Origin: Alteromonas sp. M12
Lineage (GTDB): Bacteria > Pseudomonadota > Gammaproteobacteria > Enterobacterales > Alteromonadaceae
Direction: 5' to 3'
Length of the DNA stretch: 64,000 nucleotides
NCBI RefSeq assembly: GCF_037478005.1
Contig: NZ_CP144164.1
Coordinates: 1,240,001-1,304,000, forward strand
Within the stretch, counting starts at the first letter, position 1, and each line of letters begins with the position of its first letter. Below, piece after piece: positions 9,027-18,200 of the stretch. Made by a program: the position numbers and the translations under genes. A model generated the notes under the pieces. That model saw only the letters and a program-made list of their open reading frames with translations. It did not search any database and was not told where the DNA came from.

Positions 9027-9880
9027 TAGCTGCGATACTTAACATAAGCTTCTAAGGTGTTTTCAATCAAGCTTGCCACTGTCATTGGTCCTACACCGCC
9101 GGGCACGGGAGTGATCCATCCAGCACGTTCTTTAGCTACTTCAAATTCTACATCGCCAACTAGCGAGCCGTCTGCTTGGCGATTAATCCCAACATCAATG
9201 ACAATTGCTCCTGGCTTAATCCAATCACCAGGGATGAATTCAGCTTTGCCGACGGCGACTACAAGAATATCAGCGCGCTTCACATGACTTTTTAAATCTT
9301 GGGTAAACTTATGACAAGTGGTGACGGTACATCCGGCCAAAAGTAGTTCAAGAGACATAGGTCGACCGACAATATTTGAAGCCCCAACTATTACAGCGTC
9401 TAACCCTTTTGCTGGACGTTTTGTCGATTCAATGAGGGTCATTATACCTTTTGGAGTACACGGCCTTAGAGCTGGCATACGTTGCACTAAACGGCCAATG
9501 TTGTAAGGGTGAAAACCGTCAACGTCTTTATCCGGACGGATGCGTTCTAAAACCTCTTCTGCATTCAATCCTGCAGGCAAAGGCAATTGCACTAAAATAC
9601 CGTCAACTTCAGGGTCCTGATTGAGTGTATCCACTAAATCTAGCAACTGTTGTTGAGTAATGTTGGCTGGTAAATCATGGGCTTTATCGACAAAGCCAAC
9701 TTCATCGCAGGCTTTACGTTTATTTGCCACATATACACCTGAGGCAGGATCGTGCCCCACTTTAATTACTGCAAGGCCTGGCGGTCTTTTTCCTGCGGCC
9801 GTTATGGCTTCTACTTGGGAAGCGACGTTTTCTCTTACCTGTTTGGCAATTGATTTTCCGTTTATCAGTTGTGCTGGCAT
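9026..9880 (-). CDS. folD: Bifunctional methylenetetrahydrofolate dehydrogenase/cyclohydrolase
   Basis: FolD interconverts 5,10-methylene-, methenyl- and 10-formyl-tetrahydrofolate with NADP, supplying one-carbon units for purines and formyl-Met. I choose the ATG at 9880, giving 284 residues that begin [15 protein letters not shown] as in E. coli; a TTG at 9937 would add an uncharacteristic 19 residues. Visible signatures are the active-site [14 protein letters not shown] with its Tyr and Lys, [15 protein letters not shown], the Rossmann element [18 protein letters not shown], and [14 protein letters not shown] near the C-terminus. It is followed immediately by the DUF1415 gene. Confidence 0.96.
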   Translation of the reverse strand: MPAQLINGKSIAKQVRENVASQVEAITAAGKRPPGLAVIKVGHDPASGVYVANKRKACDEVGFVDKAHDLPANITQQQLLDLVDTLNQDPEVDGILVQLPLPAGLNAEEVLERIRPDKDVDGFHPYNIGRLVQRMPALRPCTPKGIMTLIESTKRPAKGLDAVIVGASNIVGRPMSLELLLAGCTVTTCHKFTQDLKSHVKRADILVVAVGKAEFIPGDWIKPGAIVIDVGINRQADGSLVGDVEFEVAKERAGWITPVPGGVGPMTVASLIENTLEAYVKYRS

Positions 9881-10088
9881 TTGTTTAGCTTTTAAATCTT
9901 CAGTTGCGCTTATTGTCCCATAACCATGGCAAGCCAAGCAATCGTGAGTTGATATTAATTATGCTTAGATGTTAGGTGCAAATTAATTGATGCTACGGAT
10001 TAGCAGGAATTGCAATTGAACTGACGTATAATCCCAATATGTTTATCTGAAATGGTTTAGATAACCGACATTATAAAGGAAAAGACTC

Positions 10089-10748
10089 TTGCAACTCTCT
10101 GGCGTAGAAATTTTTGGCTACTGTGCATCGGCGTTAATTGCGTTTTCATTAACGCGAGATTCAATTGTACGACTCCGTTGGTACAATCTATTTGGAGCCT
10201 CATCATTTTGTATTTACGGAATTATTATCGGCGCTTCTCCGGTGGCTTTTCTAAATGGTTTTATTGCTATTACTAACGTTGTTTATTTACGCAAAATGTT
10301 AATGCAAGCCGAGCAGCATTTTTCTGTATTAGAGGTGAGTATGCCTTCGAATTATGTGGATTTTTTCCTTGATTATCATCGCCAGGATATTGAATTCCAC
10401 TTTCCTCGTTTTTTCAAAAAAATGCAACAAAAGGACCGTCGATTTTATTTTATGATGGAAAATACTGAAGTGGCAGGATTGCTTTCTGGATACCCTGATG
10501 AAAACAATAATTTTATTGTTGATTTTGATTTTGTAATCCCTGCTTATCGAGATTGTCGCATTGGACACTTCGTGTTGGGGCAAGGCCAACGATTAAAAAA
10601 ACAATTTGGTTATGGGAATGTATTTGCTAAAGCAGACAGCTTGAAACATGAAAACTATTTAGTTCAGCTGGGTTTTTCCCCAGAGAAGAATGGTATATGG
10701 TTTTATCCTCAATCAAAGCACAGCGCTGAAGTAGACAAAACAAAATAA
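10089..10748 (+). CDS. YgjV-like membrane domain fused to a GNAT-like domain
   Basis: A TTG start at 10089 is supported by an AAAGGA Shine-Dalgarno eight or nine bases upstream; a TATAAT hexamer lies at about 10026-10031. The 219 residues split in two. Residues 1-75 form two or three membrane helices with the YgjV-like pattern (ALIAFSLTRDSIVRLRWYN, then YGIIIGASPVAFLNGFI). Residues about 90-205 look like a GNAT acetyltransferase: VDFDFVIPAYRDCRIGHFVL corresponds to motif A, and a final YLVQLGFS is the usual GNAT motif B tyrosine-leucine region. The canonical Q/RxxGxG/A loop is degenerate (CRIGHF), so activity is uncertain. A DUF5062 gene follows 35 bases later. Confidence 0.65.
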   Translation: MQLSGVEIFGYCASALIAFSLTRDSIVRLRWYNLFGASSFCIYGIIIGASPVAFLNGFIAITNVVYLRKMLMQAEQHFSVLEVSMPSNYVDFFLDYHRQDIEFHFPRFFKKMQQKDRRFYFMMENTEVAGLLSGYPDENNNFIVDFDFVIPAYRDCRIGHFVLGQGQRLKKQFGYGNVFAKADSLKHENYLVQLGFSPEKNGIWFYPQSKHSAEVDKTK

Positions 10749-10783
10749 GCGTATAGTAGCGTTTTCTGGCTTAAGGAATTATT

Positions 10784-11044
10784 TTGAAGAAAATCAAAAA
10801 TGAACAACAATTGTTGAAAATGGCAATTAGCGTAGGGGAAACCTATGCAAAAAACCGTGGATATGATGGTTTTAGTGAAACCATGGGACAAAAGGAAAAA
10901 GTGGAAATTATTTATCGTCTATTAGTAAACGATAAACTTATTGCGTCTTTAGGTGGAGATTCTGAAGATTTGTTGAGTATGAAGCACAGGTTGGCTATTT
11001 GGATAAAAAATAAATTGCCCGCTGATCATGCGTTATTAAAATAA
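10784..11044 (+). CDS. DUF5062 family small protein
   Basis: An 86-residue soluble protein starting with TTG at 10784, preceded by AAGGAA with seven-base spacing. The sequence (KNEQQLLKMAISVGETYAK, then METMGQKEKVEIIYRLLV-like core and a C-terminal MKHRLAIWI helix) resembles the small all-helical DUF5062 family of Vibrio and Alteromonadales. Function is unknown. It lies 35 bases after the YgjV/GNAT gene and could be co-transcribed. The family name is recalled from pattern only, hence moderate confidence; that it is a real gene is well supported by the start signal and composition. Confidence 0.65.
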   Translation: MKKIKNEQQLLKMAISVGETYAKNRGYDGFSETMGQKEKVEIIYRLLVNDKLIASLGGDSEDLLSMKHRLAIWIKNKLPADHALLK

Positions 11045-11160
11045 ATTTTTGGTTTTTATGCTGACCTGTACGAATTATTAATAATAAGCATCAAAAAAGA
11101 CTGTTTTATAAACTATTTGCTCCATAATTAAGCAGTTAGAAAAAATCTATAAAAAAGTAT

Positions 11161-11189
11161 TTGACGAGATTGGGGCAAGTGGGTAATAT
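11161..11189 (+). promoter_or_regulatory. Sigma-70 promoter of the tRNA operon
   Basis: TTGACG (11161-11166), a 17-base spacer and TAATAT (11184-11189) are followed by the GC-rich discriminator GCGCCCCCTCG. Strong hexamers with a GC-rich discriminator are typical of stable-RNA promoters under stringent (ppGpp) control. Transcription would start near 11197. Confidence 0.88.
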
Positions 11190-11231
11190 GCGCCCCCTCG
11201 AAGCGATGAGGTTTTTATCGCAACGATTGTT

Positions 11232-11308
11232 CGGTGAGTAGCGCAGCTTGGTAGCGCACTTGGTTTGGGTCCAAGGGGTCGCAGGTTCGAATCCTGTCTC
11301 ACCGACCA
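11232..11308 (+). tRNA. tRNA-Pro (UGG)
   Basis: A 77-base cloverleaf with acceptor stem CGGTGAG / CTCACCG, T-loop GTTCGAATC and encoded CCA. The anticodon stem CTTGG / CCAAG encloses TTTGGGT, giving anticodon TGG. It is the first tRNA after the promoter. Confidence 0.97.
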
Positions 11309-11334
11309 TTTTTTTGCTTGTTCAGATTCGTAGA

Positions 11335-11411
11335 GCGTCCGTAGCTCAGCTGGATAGAGCACCCGCCTTCTAAGCGGGTGGTCGCAGGTTCGAATCCTGC
11401 CGGACGCGCCA
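11335..11411 (+). tRNA. tRNA-Arg (UCU)
   Basis: A 77-base cloverleaf with acceptor GCGTCCG / CGGACGC and encoded CCA. The anticodon stem CCCGC / GCGGG encloses CTTCTAA, giving anticodon TCT, which reads AGA and AGG. Confidence 0.97.
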
Positions 11412-11548
11412 GCGGAACGGTTGGATATGAATTTGATATCTAGTGTTACTTCTCGATAATGTATATTTAATGAGAGTGACAGATGAATACGGATATATAA
11501 TTATCTGGTAAGTAAAAAAGATTTAGTGTAGAAAAGAGTAACACAGTG

Positions 11549-11624
11549 GTGGACGTAGCTCAGTTGGTAGAGCCCCGGATTGTGATTCCGGTGGTCGTGG
11601 GTTCAAACCCCATCGTCCACCCCA
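11549..11624 (+). tRNA. tRNA-His (GUG)
   Basis: A 76-base cloverleaf with acceptor GTGGACG / CGTCCAC, discriminator C and encoded CCA. Anticodon GTG sits in loop TTGTGAT. The base before the mature start (11548) is G, the expected encoded G-1 that tRNA-His needs for recognition by HisRS. Confidence 0.97.
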
Positions 11625-11627
11625 CTT

Positions 11628-11712
11628 GCGGAAGTGGTGGAATTGGTAGACACGCTGGATTTAGGTTCCAGTGCTTCACGGCGTGAGAGTTCAAGTCTCT
11701 CCTTCCGCACCA
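11628..11712 (+). tRNA. tRNA-Leu (UAG)
   Basis: An 85-base class II tRNA with a long variable arm, acceptor GCGGAAG / CTTCCGC and encoded CCA. The anticodon stem CTGGA / TCCAG encloses TTTAGGT, giving anticodon TAG. It starts three bases after tRNA-His, so the two are one transcript. The Arg-His-Leu order matches the E. coli argX-hisR-leuT-proM operon except that Pro comes first here. Confidence 0.97.
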
Positions 11713-11843
11713 TATTTAGAAGATCCCTTCTCAATATCTCAGTTATTTAATAACCGTTAAACTCCCTTATTTTCCTTCTGTCCTTTTTCTTAATTTTCTT
11801 TGTGTCTATTTAACGATAAGCATCCTTGCCTATTTTCGTTTTT

Positions 11844-12680
11844 CTAAATTTTCTGAATACTTAGGTTTTCTGAAGGAATATCTAAATATAAACTAATCAC
11901 TTGACCACCACGTAATACGCTAAACACCAATGTTTGAGCGGTGGGCAGTAATGTTTGAACGGCCTCTAGTCCCTCTTCTGTGGTGATATCGTTACCATTT
12001 ATTTTTTGTAAAATATCACCTTGTTTGAAATTTGCACTTTTATACAGTTTTGGATTCATGCCTGGAGACACGTTAAAACCTGCCGATAAGTCATTTTGGT
12101 CAAACGGTGAAATATGAATAATGTGCTCTAATAATTTAGGCCGATTGCCAATTGATTTTGCAATGTCATCATCATTGGAATTTTGATCATAACCATTTGA
12201 TGAGTTTGAATTGGTATTAGTGCTTCCCTTGTCTTCATCACTCGAAGCGGTTCCTCTAAGCAATAAAACCTGTCGTTGACCTTCATTTAACAATATAACC
12301 CTATCGTTCCTTATTTCTTGAATAACCGCATTGGTGTATGCAATTTGGTCCTCAATAAAGTAAGTGCGAATTTGTAAACGTGATTGAATGGTTGCTGAGG
12401 CTTCAGTATCCACATCACTGGCTACCACGCCTATTAATGAAATATCTAATGGGCTTGGCGGTATACCTTCCAAATCTATTTCTTGTTCCTCCGGCTGTGA
12501 ATGTTGTGGATGCTGTTGTTGTTGCATACCGATATCGCCGGTCTCATTCAGTAACTCTTTTTTGACTTCCTCTGACAGCTCAATTGGCTCATGAGCAGGA
12601 GGTGCAAACATGACATAACACAATACTGCTATTGCGATGAAAAGGATGGTTAGAATTATTTTGCTATTGCTATTGCTCAT
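11844..12680 (-). CDS. Orphan type II secretion GspC-like protein
   Basis: I choose ATG 12680 (278 residues, MSNSNSKIILTIL); a TTG at 12749 would prepend a second hydrophobic stretch. One N-terminal membrane segment (about residues 8-26) is followed by a Glu/Gln/His-rich linker. The GspC homology region (LIGVVASD, TYFIEDQI, DRVILLNEGQRQVLLL) spans about residues 80-145, a low-complexity Ser/Asn/Asp spacer 146-180, and a PDZ domain about 195-275 (FKQGDILQKINGNDITTEEG). GspC links the inner-membrane platform to the GspD secretin and recognises substrates. No other gsp gene is nearby; tRNAs lie on one side and a secreted protease is divergent on the other. Confidence 0.8.
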   Translation of the reverse strand: MSNSNSKIILTILFIAIAVLCYVMFAPPAHEPIELSEEVKKELLNETGDIGMQQQQHPQHSQPEEQEIDLEGIPPSPLDISLIGVVASDVDTEASATIQSRLQIRTYFIEDQIAYTNAVIQEIRNDRVILLNEGQRQVLLLRGTASSDEDKGSTNTNSNSSNGYDQNSNDDDIAKSIGNRPKLLEHIIHISPFDQNDLSAGFNVSPGMNPKLYKSANFKQGDILQKINGNDITTEEGLEAVQTLLPTAQTLVFSVLRGGQVISLYLDIPSENLSIQKI

Positions 12681-13070
12681 GCAGAGAACTCGGGAGTAAA
12701 TTTGTATTAATGTTAGGTGCAGGATAACCATCACTAGCTTGCTTCTCAATGCCTATTTCAGGGGGACACCCTAATAACGGTTATCAATACATCTTAAAGA
12801 AGGCTTTTGTTACTTTGTCTAACAAATACTAAAGGCAAGTAACGCAAATTTTAAGGTAATTTAATTGGACTCGCATTTATGACTTAAATTATGAATAAGT
12901 GGTTCTTATTTTTGTTCAGTATTTAAGTTTATGTTTCATATTTTAAGTTTTGTTTTTGATAAATTATATTAAATCAATTAAAACAATGGGTTACACTTAT
13001 TTTTAAATCTGGCATGGTGTGTGCATTGATATCTGTAGAGATTAAAATTTATCCGAAGTGGAGTGGTAAA
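12681..13070. other. Divergent intergenic region between gspC-like and protease genes
   Basis: About 390 very AT-rich bases must carry both promoters. A small inverted repeat ATAAC-G-GTTAT lies at 12774-12784, close to the gspC-like side. I see no tRNA, terminator or convincing extra ORF here. Confidence 0.5.
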
Positions 13071-15125
13071 ATGAGTTTTTTTACAGATAAGAAAACATTG
13101 TTAGTTGGAGCGTTATCACTAATTGGCAGTGTTTCAGCAGTGATGCTGACAACTCAAGCCAATAGTAGCAGTGTTCCTTTTTTTACCGAATCGGGCAGTA
13201 CCCCGCAAATGGTTATTAAACAGAACGTCGCAAAAGAACAATCCTATATATTACAGGGGTTAGGTCGCGATGCTCTAGTTTCTGCAGTAGAGCGCGTTGG
13301 TGGTGCGGTGGCTCGTGAATTCCCTATTATCAACGCCATAAGCGCATATTTGTCTGTTTCTCAGGCTGATGAACTAGCCAATATATCTGGTTTGCACGTT
13401 ACCGCAGATAGAAACGTAATGACCATGGGAAGTGATAATGGGAAGTTGGAAAGTGCATCAGGCCAACTTAAAAAATTCGCCATCGATAATAATATCGCCA
13501 CTCAAACTCAGGCAGATTTGTTGCATGAAAGGGGGATTACTGGACGAGGTGTGACAGTAGCTGTTTTAGACAGCGGTACATTGATGGGCGGAAGCCAAGG
13601 TAAATATTTATTACGCAATCAATATGACCGTGCTCGTGCATTTTATAAGTATAACGCGATTAAAAGTAAAAAGACGCGAACTTTGAATGATGACCAAAAC
13701 GGTCATGGTAGTCACGTGACCGGGATAATTGCCAGCAGTTTAAAAAGTGAAGATGGTAAGTTTAACGGCATGGCGCCAGATGTATATTTGTTATCTGTTA
13801 AAGCCTTTGATGCTTCAGGAAACGGCAGCTATACGGATGTGTTAGACGGCTTAAACTATATCTATCAAAACCGTAATCGCTATCGTATCCGTGTGCTAAA
13901 TTTGTCGTTAGGGGCTAGTGTGCAATCTAACTATTGGAGCGATCCAATTAACCAAGCTGTGATGCGTTTATGGGATGCTGGTATTGTAGTGGTGACTTCA
14001 GTGGGTAACACTGGCTCAGATTATGCGACAGTGTCAGTTCCAGGTAACAATCCGTATATTATTACCGTTGGTGCAGCGACAGACAGTTATACTCCCAGCG
14101 ATGCAAGTGATGATCGTATGACTACGTTCTCGTCTAAGGGACCTTCAGTAGAGGGCTTTGTTAAACCTGAAATCGTAGCATTTGGCGGGCATATCAGCTC
14201 TAAAATGAACAAAAATTTACTGAAAAACAAAAACTTCGTAGAATCTGAGACCGGTGAAGATTACCACATGATATCTGGTACTTCACAGGCAGCTGCAGTG
14301 GTTACAGGTACGGTTGCTTTAATGTTGCAACACAATCCTTACTTAAGCCCTGATGATGTAAAGTGTCGTTTGATTGATTCAGCGTCAGCTATGACAGATC
14401 CATCTACAGGTGAAGCTTATGGTCCTTTCACACAAGGTGCAGGTCTAATCAATGCCTATGCGGCAGTTACAAGTACTGCTTCAGGTTGTGCCAATGTAGG
14501 CTTAGATCTTACAGCTGATTTGAACGGTGTTGCTCACTTTAAAGGGCCAGCACGAGTGACTGAACAAGGTCAACTGTTGTTAGCACTAGGTAATGGTGAA
14601 TTCGTAGCTGAAGGTTCAATCTGGGATGGTACGACAACAATTGAAGGCTCTATCTGGGATGGACTTACTGCAATTGAAGGTTCAATTTGGGATGGGACCA
14701 CTGCACTTCAAGGTTCAATTTGGGATGGTTCAACGACTATTGAAGGTTCAATCTGGGATGGCACTACTGCCCTGCAAGGCTCGATTTGGGATGGTTCTAC
14801 TATACTTGAAGGTTCAATCTGGGATGGATTCTCAGTATTAGAAGGTTCAATTTGGGATGGCACTACCGCCCTTGAAGGTTCACTTTGGGATGGTTTGTCT
14901 AGTCTTGAAGGTTCAATCTGGGATGGTTCTACTGCCCTTGAAGGTTCGATTTGGGATGGTTTATCGTCTATCCAAGGCTCAATTTGGGATGCCTTAACTT
15001 CAATCGAAGGTTCAGTATGGGATGGAAATACATCAATCGAATCTGTCGACCAAGCATTGTTAGACGAATCTGTAGCGAATGATGAACAACAATCAAATCA
15101 GCTATTGGAAATTGAAATAGACTAA
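13071..15125 (+). CDS. Secreted subtilisin-like (S8) protease with GSIWDG repeat tail
   Basis: The start is ATG 13071 (684 residues, MSFFTDKKTLLVGAL), preceded by GTGGAG; a start at 13014 would precede the signal peptide unnaturally. A signal peptide ends near residue 32 and an I9-like propeptide follows to about 150. The catalytic triad is visible: Asp about 166 in VAVLDSGT, His about 211 in NGHGSHVTG, Ser about 404 in SGTSQAAAVV. Residues 515-657 are 13 tandem 11-residue repeats of consensus GSIWDGTTALE, then a 27-residue acidic tail. The enzyme should be exported by Sec and perhaps through type II secretion. The repeat tail is not a standard autotransporter or PPC domain; a role in attachment or secretion is possible. 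Confidence 0.92.
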   Translation: MSFFTDKKTLLVGALSLIGSVSAVMLTTQANSSSVPFFTESGSTPQMVIKQNVAKEQSYILQGLGRDALVSAVERVGGAVAREFPIINAISAYLSVSQADELANISGLHVTADRNVMTMGSDNGKLESASGQLKKFAIDNNIATQTQADLLHERGITGRGVTVAVLDSGTLMGGSQGKYLLRNQYDRARAFYKYNAIKSKKTRTLNDDQNGHGSHVTGIIASSLKSEDGKFNGMAPDVYLLSVKAFDASGNGSYTDVLDGLNYIYQNRNRYRIRVLNLSLGASVQSNYWSDPINQAVMRLWDAGIVVVTSVGNTGSDYATVSVPGNNPYIITVGAATDSYTPSDASDDRMTTFSSKGPSVEGFVKPEIVAFGGHISSKMNKNLLKNKNFVESETGEDYHMISGTSQAAAVVTGTVALMLQHNPYLSPDDVKCRLIDSASAMTDPSTGEAYGPFTQGAGLINAYAAVTSTASGCANVGLDLTADLNGVAHFKGPARVTEQGQLLLALGNGEFVAEGSIWDGTTTIEGSIWDGLTAIEGSIWDGTTALQGSIWDGSTTIEGSIWDGTTALQGSIWDGSTILEGSIWDGFSVLEGSIWDGTTALEGSLWDGLSSLEGSIWDGSTALEGSIWDGLSSIQGSIWDALTSIEGSVWDGNTSIESVDQALLDESVANDEQQSNQLLEIEID
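14613..15041 (+). repeat. 13 in-frame 33-bp tandem repeats (GSIWDG repeat)
   Basis: Thirteen uninterrupted 33-base units, all in frame and each coding GS(I/L/V)WD(G/A) plus five variable residues ending E or Q. Units 3 and 5 encode the same 11 residues (ending TTALQ) and units 4 and 6 nearly the same, so a 66-base duplication may have contributed. Synonymous differences show that the copies are not all recent. Confidence 0.97.
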
Positions 15126-15146
15126 TTAATTCTACATTGCGTAATA

Positions 15147-15182
15147 GCAAGCTGCATTCCATGAATGCAGCTTGCTTGTTTC
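15147..15182 (+). terminator. Terminator after the S8 protease gene
   Basis: A perfect 13-bp stem (GCAAGCTGCATTC / GAATGCAGCTTGC) with a CAT loop lies 22 bases after the protease stop and is followed by a short, imperfect T-tract (TTGTTT). Confidence 0.75.
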
Positions 15183-15271
15183 AGAATAAAAGAGTTATCA
15201 ATTTTGGTTGAACATGTGGTAATCGGCTACTAAGATGCTCATGCTTTCAACGATTAGGACAAAATAAATAG

Positions 15272-18200
15272 ATGAAGTCATTGATGCTAGTTAAAAACCT
15301 AAAATTACAAATAATGCTTATTTTAATTGTATTGTTTAGCGCTTTTAACGCGATAGCAGATAATGAAAATATTAAGTTTCAGCGTATTACCCTAGATCAA
15401 GGGTTGTCCCAAGAAAATATATTAACCGCCTTTCAGGACTCTGAAGGATACATGTGGTTTGGCACGCAAGAAGGCCTGAACCGATATGATGGTTATCAAT
15501 TCAAAGTATTCACTTACAGTTCCAGAAATAAAGACTCGTTAAGTTCTGATTGGGTCTATTCGATTATAGAGCCGCAAAAAAATGTCTTATGGATAGGCAC
15601 ACGCAATGGCGTTAATGTGTTTGATAAAAGCTCGCAAACCTTCAAACATTACCGATATCAAGCCGCAGACAAAGGTAGTATAAATTCAGACACTGTGCGA
15701 GTACTGTTTAACTCATCACAAAATCAAATTTGGATTGGCACTGACAACGGATTGAATATATATAATCCAGCCACTGATGATTTCACTAATGTAGCCCTTA
15801 GCGCTGACGAAACAAAGCGTATTTCAGTGCAAAGTATCAGCGAAGACCAGCAAGGCAATTTGTGGGTCTCAGCCCTAGGTTTAGGCGTAATCAAACTCGA
15901 CGCCAATTCCCATCAGGTTTTAGTGGACGCTGCGGAAATGGACCTAGTTACGGGGGGGCAAACTAATCAAGTAAAGACAATTATGGTTGATAGTCAACAA
16001 AGGCTTTGGCTAGGCAGTGATAAAGGTGCAACTGTTATTACTTTGCCCAAAGAAGCGAATGATGATTACAGAGTTTGGTTACCTGAGCCCCTAGTTGACC
16101 AGAAAATCAGCCATATATATCAAGATCGCAATAATAAAATTTGGTTAGCTACCTCTGACGGTCTTTTTCGATTGGAAAGCGATAGTGAATCGTTTTTACA
16201 TATCAAACCTGAAAAACAAAACCCTTATAGCCTTTCAGATAGCAAGTTAACTTACTTATTCCAAGATCGCGGTAATGTGTTTTGGGTAGGAAGTATTAAG
16301 GGGTTGAACAAGTGGAATACGGCTACCTCTAACTTTGACCACATTCGGGAAGCGGTAGACAAATCAAAAAGCCTTAGCGGTAGTTACATCAATACTTTTT
16401 TTGACGGCAAAGAAAATCAAATCTGGATAGGCTCGATTGGTGGATTGGATTTGTTAAATGTTGAAACTGGCATTATTCAACATTTAGTTGCGGATGAAAA
16501 TGACGATAATTCGTTACGCAGTAACACTGTGATGTCACTTTACTCTGCAAATGGTGATGAGCTTTACATTGGCTATCAAGACCAAGGTATGAGTAAACTC
16601 GATACTCGCACGATGACCTTCACTCATTACCCAGCGAATAAAAACAATCCTAACGCTTTATCAGCACCGGGGGTTACCTCAATTGAACCTGCTGGCAATA
16701 ACAAATTATGGATTACTACCTTTGGTGGTGGTTTGAATTTGTTTGACATAAAAACTCAAAAATTCATGCGTTATTTATCAGATGAAACAGATCTACAAAC
16801 CTTAGGTAGCAATAAGTTATTGACCGTTCATAAAGCCAAGAATGGCCTACTTTGGATAGGCACTTGGGGAGCTGGATTAAATATTTTCAATCCTACTACG
16901 GGCACCGCTATGCGAATTCCGAATAAGGTTGATGATCCAAAATCTTTGGGCAGCCTAGAAGTTTGGACGATTTACGAAGATTCCCAAGAAAATATGTGGA
17001 TTGGCACCAGAGGAGCTGGTGTGGCGAAACTTTCTGCTGAGAATCGTAAACTCGGCATATTTGAATTTGAACGGATTTCTCGTTACGAAGGCCTACCAAG
17101 TAGCAGTGTTTTCGGTATTCTTGAAGATGAAGCTGGATTCTTATGGTTGAGCACAAACCGTGGTATAAGCAAGTTAAATCCAAAGACCTCTGAGCTCCTA
17201 AACTATGATAGTTCCCACGGATTACAGGGGAATGAGTTTAACAATGGCGCTTACTACCGGTCGAAAAGTGGTAAACTCTATTTTGGTGGAACCAATGGAG
17301 CGACTTCGTTTTATCCATCAAAAATAGCGCCAAACCAACATGTTCCGCCGGTTGTTTTGACCAAATTCCAAAAGTTAAATGAAGTGTTTGTTTTAGACTC
17401 ATCAGGTCAACGAAGCAATCACATTCAAATTTCCCATAAAGACTATTTAATTGCCTTTGAATTTGCCGGTTTAGATTTCGCCTCACCAAACAATAATCGT
17501 TATTTGTACAAGTTAGAAGGTTTTGATAACAATTGGATAGAAGCCGGAGATATTCGAAAAGCCACCTATACTAACCTGCCGGCTGGAAATTACTTATTTA
17601 GAGTTAAGGCGTCCAACAATGATGGTATTTGGAATGAACAGGGCGCTGATGTTGCATTAACCGTGTTACCCGCACCTTGGTATTCATGGTGGGCCTATAC
17701 GATTTATATCCTTATCGCCGTTGCAATAGGTTATTGGGTTTATCGTTCGTATGTTAACAAGTTGGAAAAAGAAGCGAATTATCGCCATGAACTTGAGTTA
17801 GAAGTGAAAAGTCGAACTGTCGAATTGCGTGAAGCCAATGAACAATTGCTTAACGCCAGTGTCACTGATCAACTAACTGGGTTACATAATCGACGTTATC
17901 TAAACAGCATTGTTGAACAACAATGCGCAAGTGTTTTTCGTGACTTTGAACAATCACTTAGTGCTGGAAAGTTCACCGCTGACGATGGTCCAAGATTGTT
18001 TTTCCTGATGTTTGATTTAGACGGGTTCAAACCGATCAACGATACCTATGGTCATGATGCTGGAGACAAAGTGATTTGTCAGGTAAGTGATTTGTTGAAA
18101 GCGGTATGTCGTAAGTCAGATACGGTGATACGCTGGGGTGGGGATGAGTTTTTAATAATGGGACGAGTTGAAGAAGTGAAGGAAATTGAGCTTCTCGCAG

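Noticed and set aside
11147..11362. Minus-strand ORF across the tRNA region
   Set aside because: It reads through tRNA-Pro and into tRNA-Arg on the opposite strand. Such tRNA-derived peptides (SVRQDSNLRPLGPKPSALP) are a known annotation artefact.
11232..11712. tRNA cluster as an integration site for a mobile island
   Set aside because: No integrase, no direct repeat of a tRNA 3' end and no change in gene character next to the tRNAs.
11713..11843. Possible terminator of the tRNA operon
   Set aside because: Only very short hairpins (AGAAG / CTTCT and GTTAT / ATAAC) without T-runs are present. Termination must occur here but I cannot point to the site.
14613..15041. Tandem 33-bp repeats considered as CRISPR or satellite DNA
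   Set aside because: They have no spacers, are all in frame inside the protease and vary mostly at synonymous or tolerated positions, so they are protein repeats.
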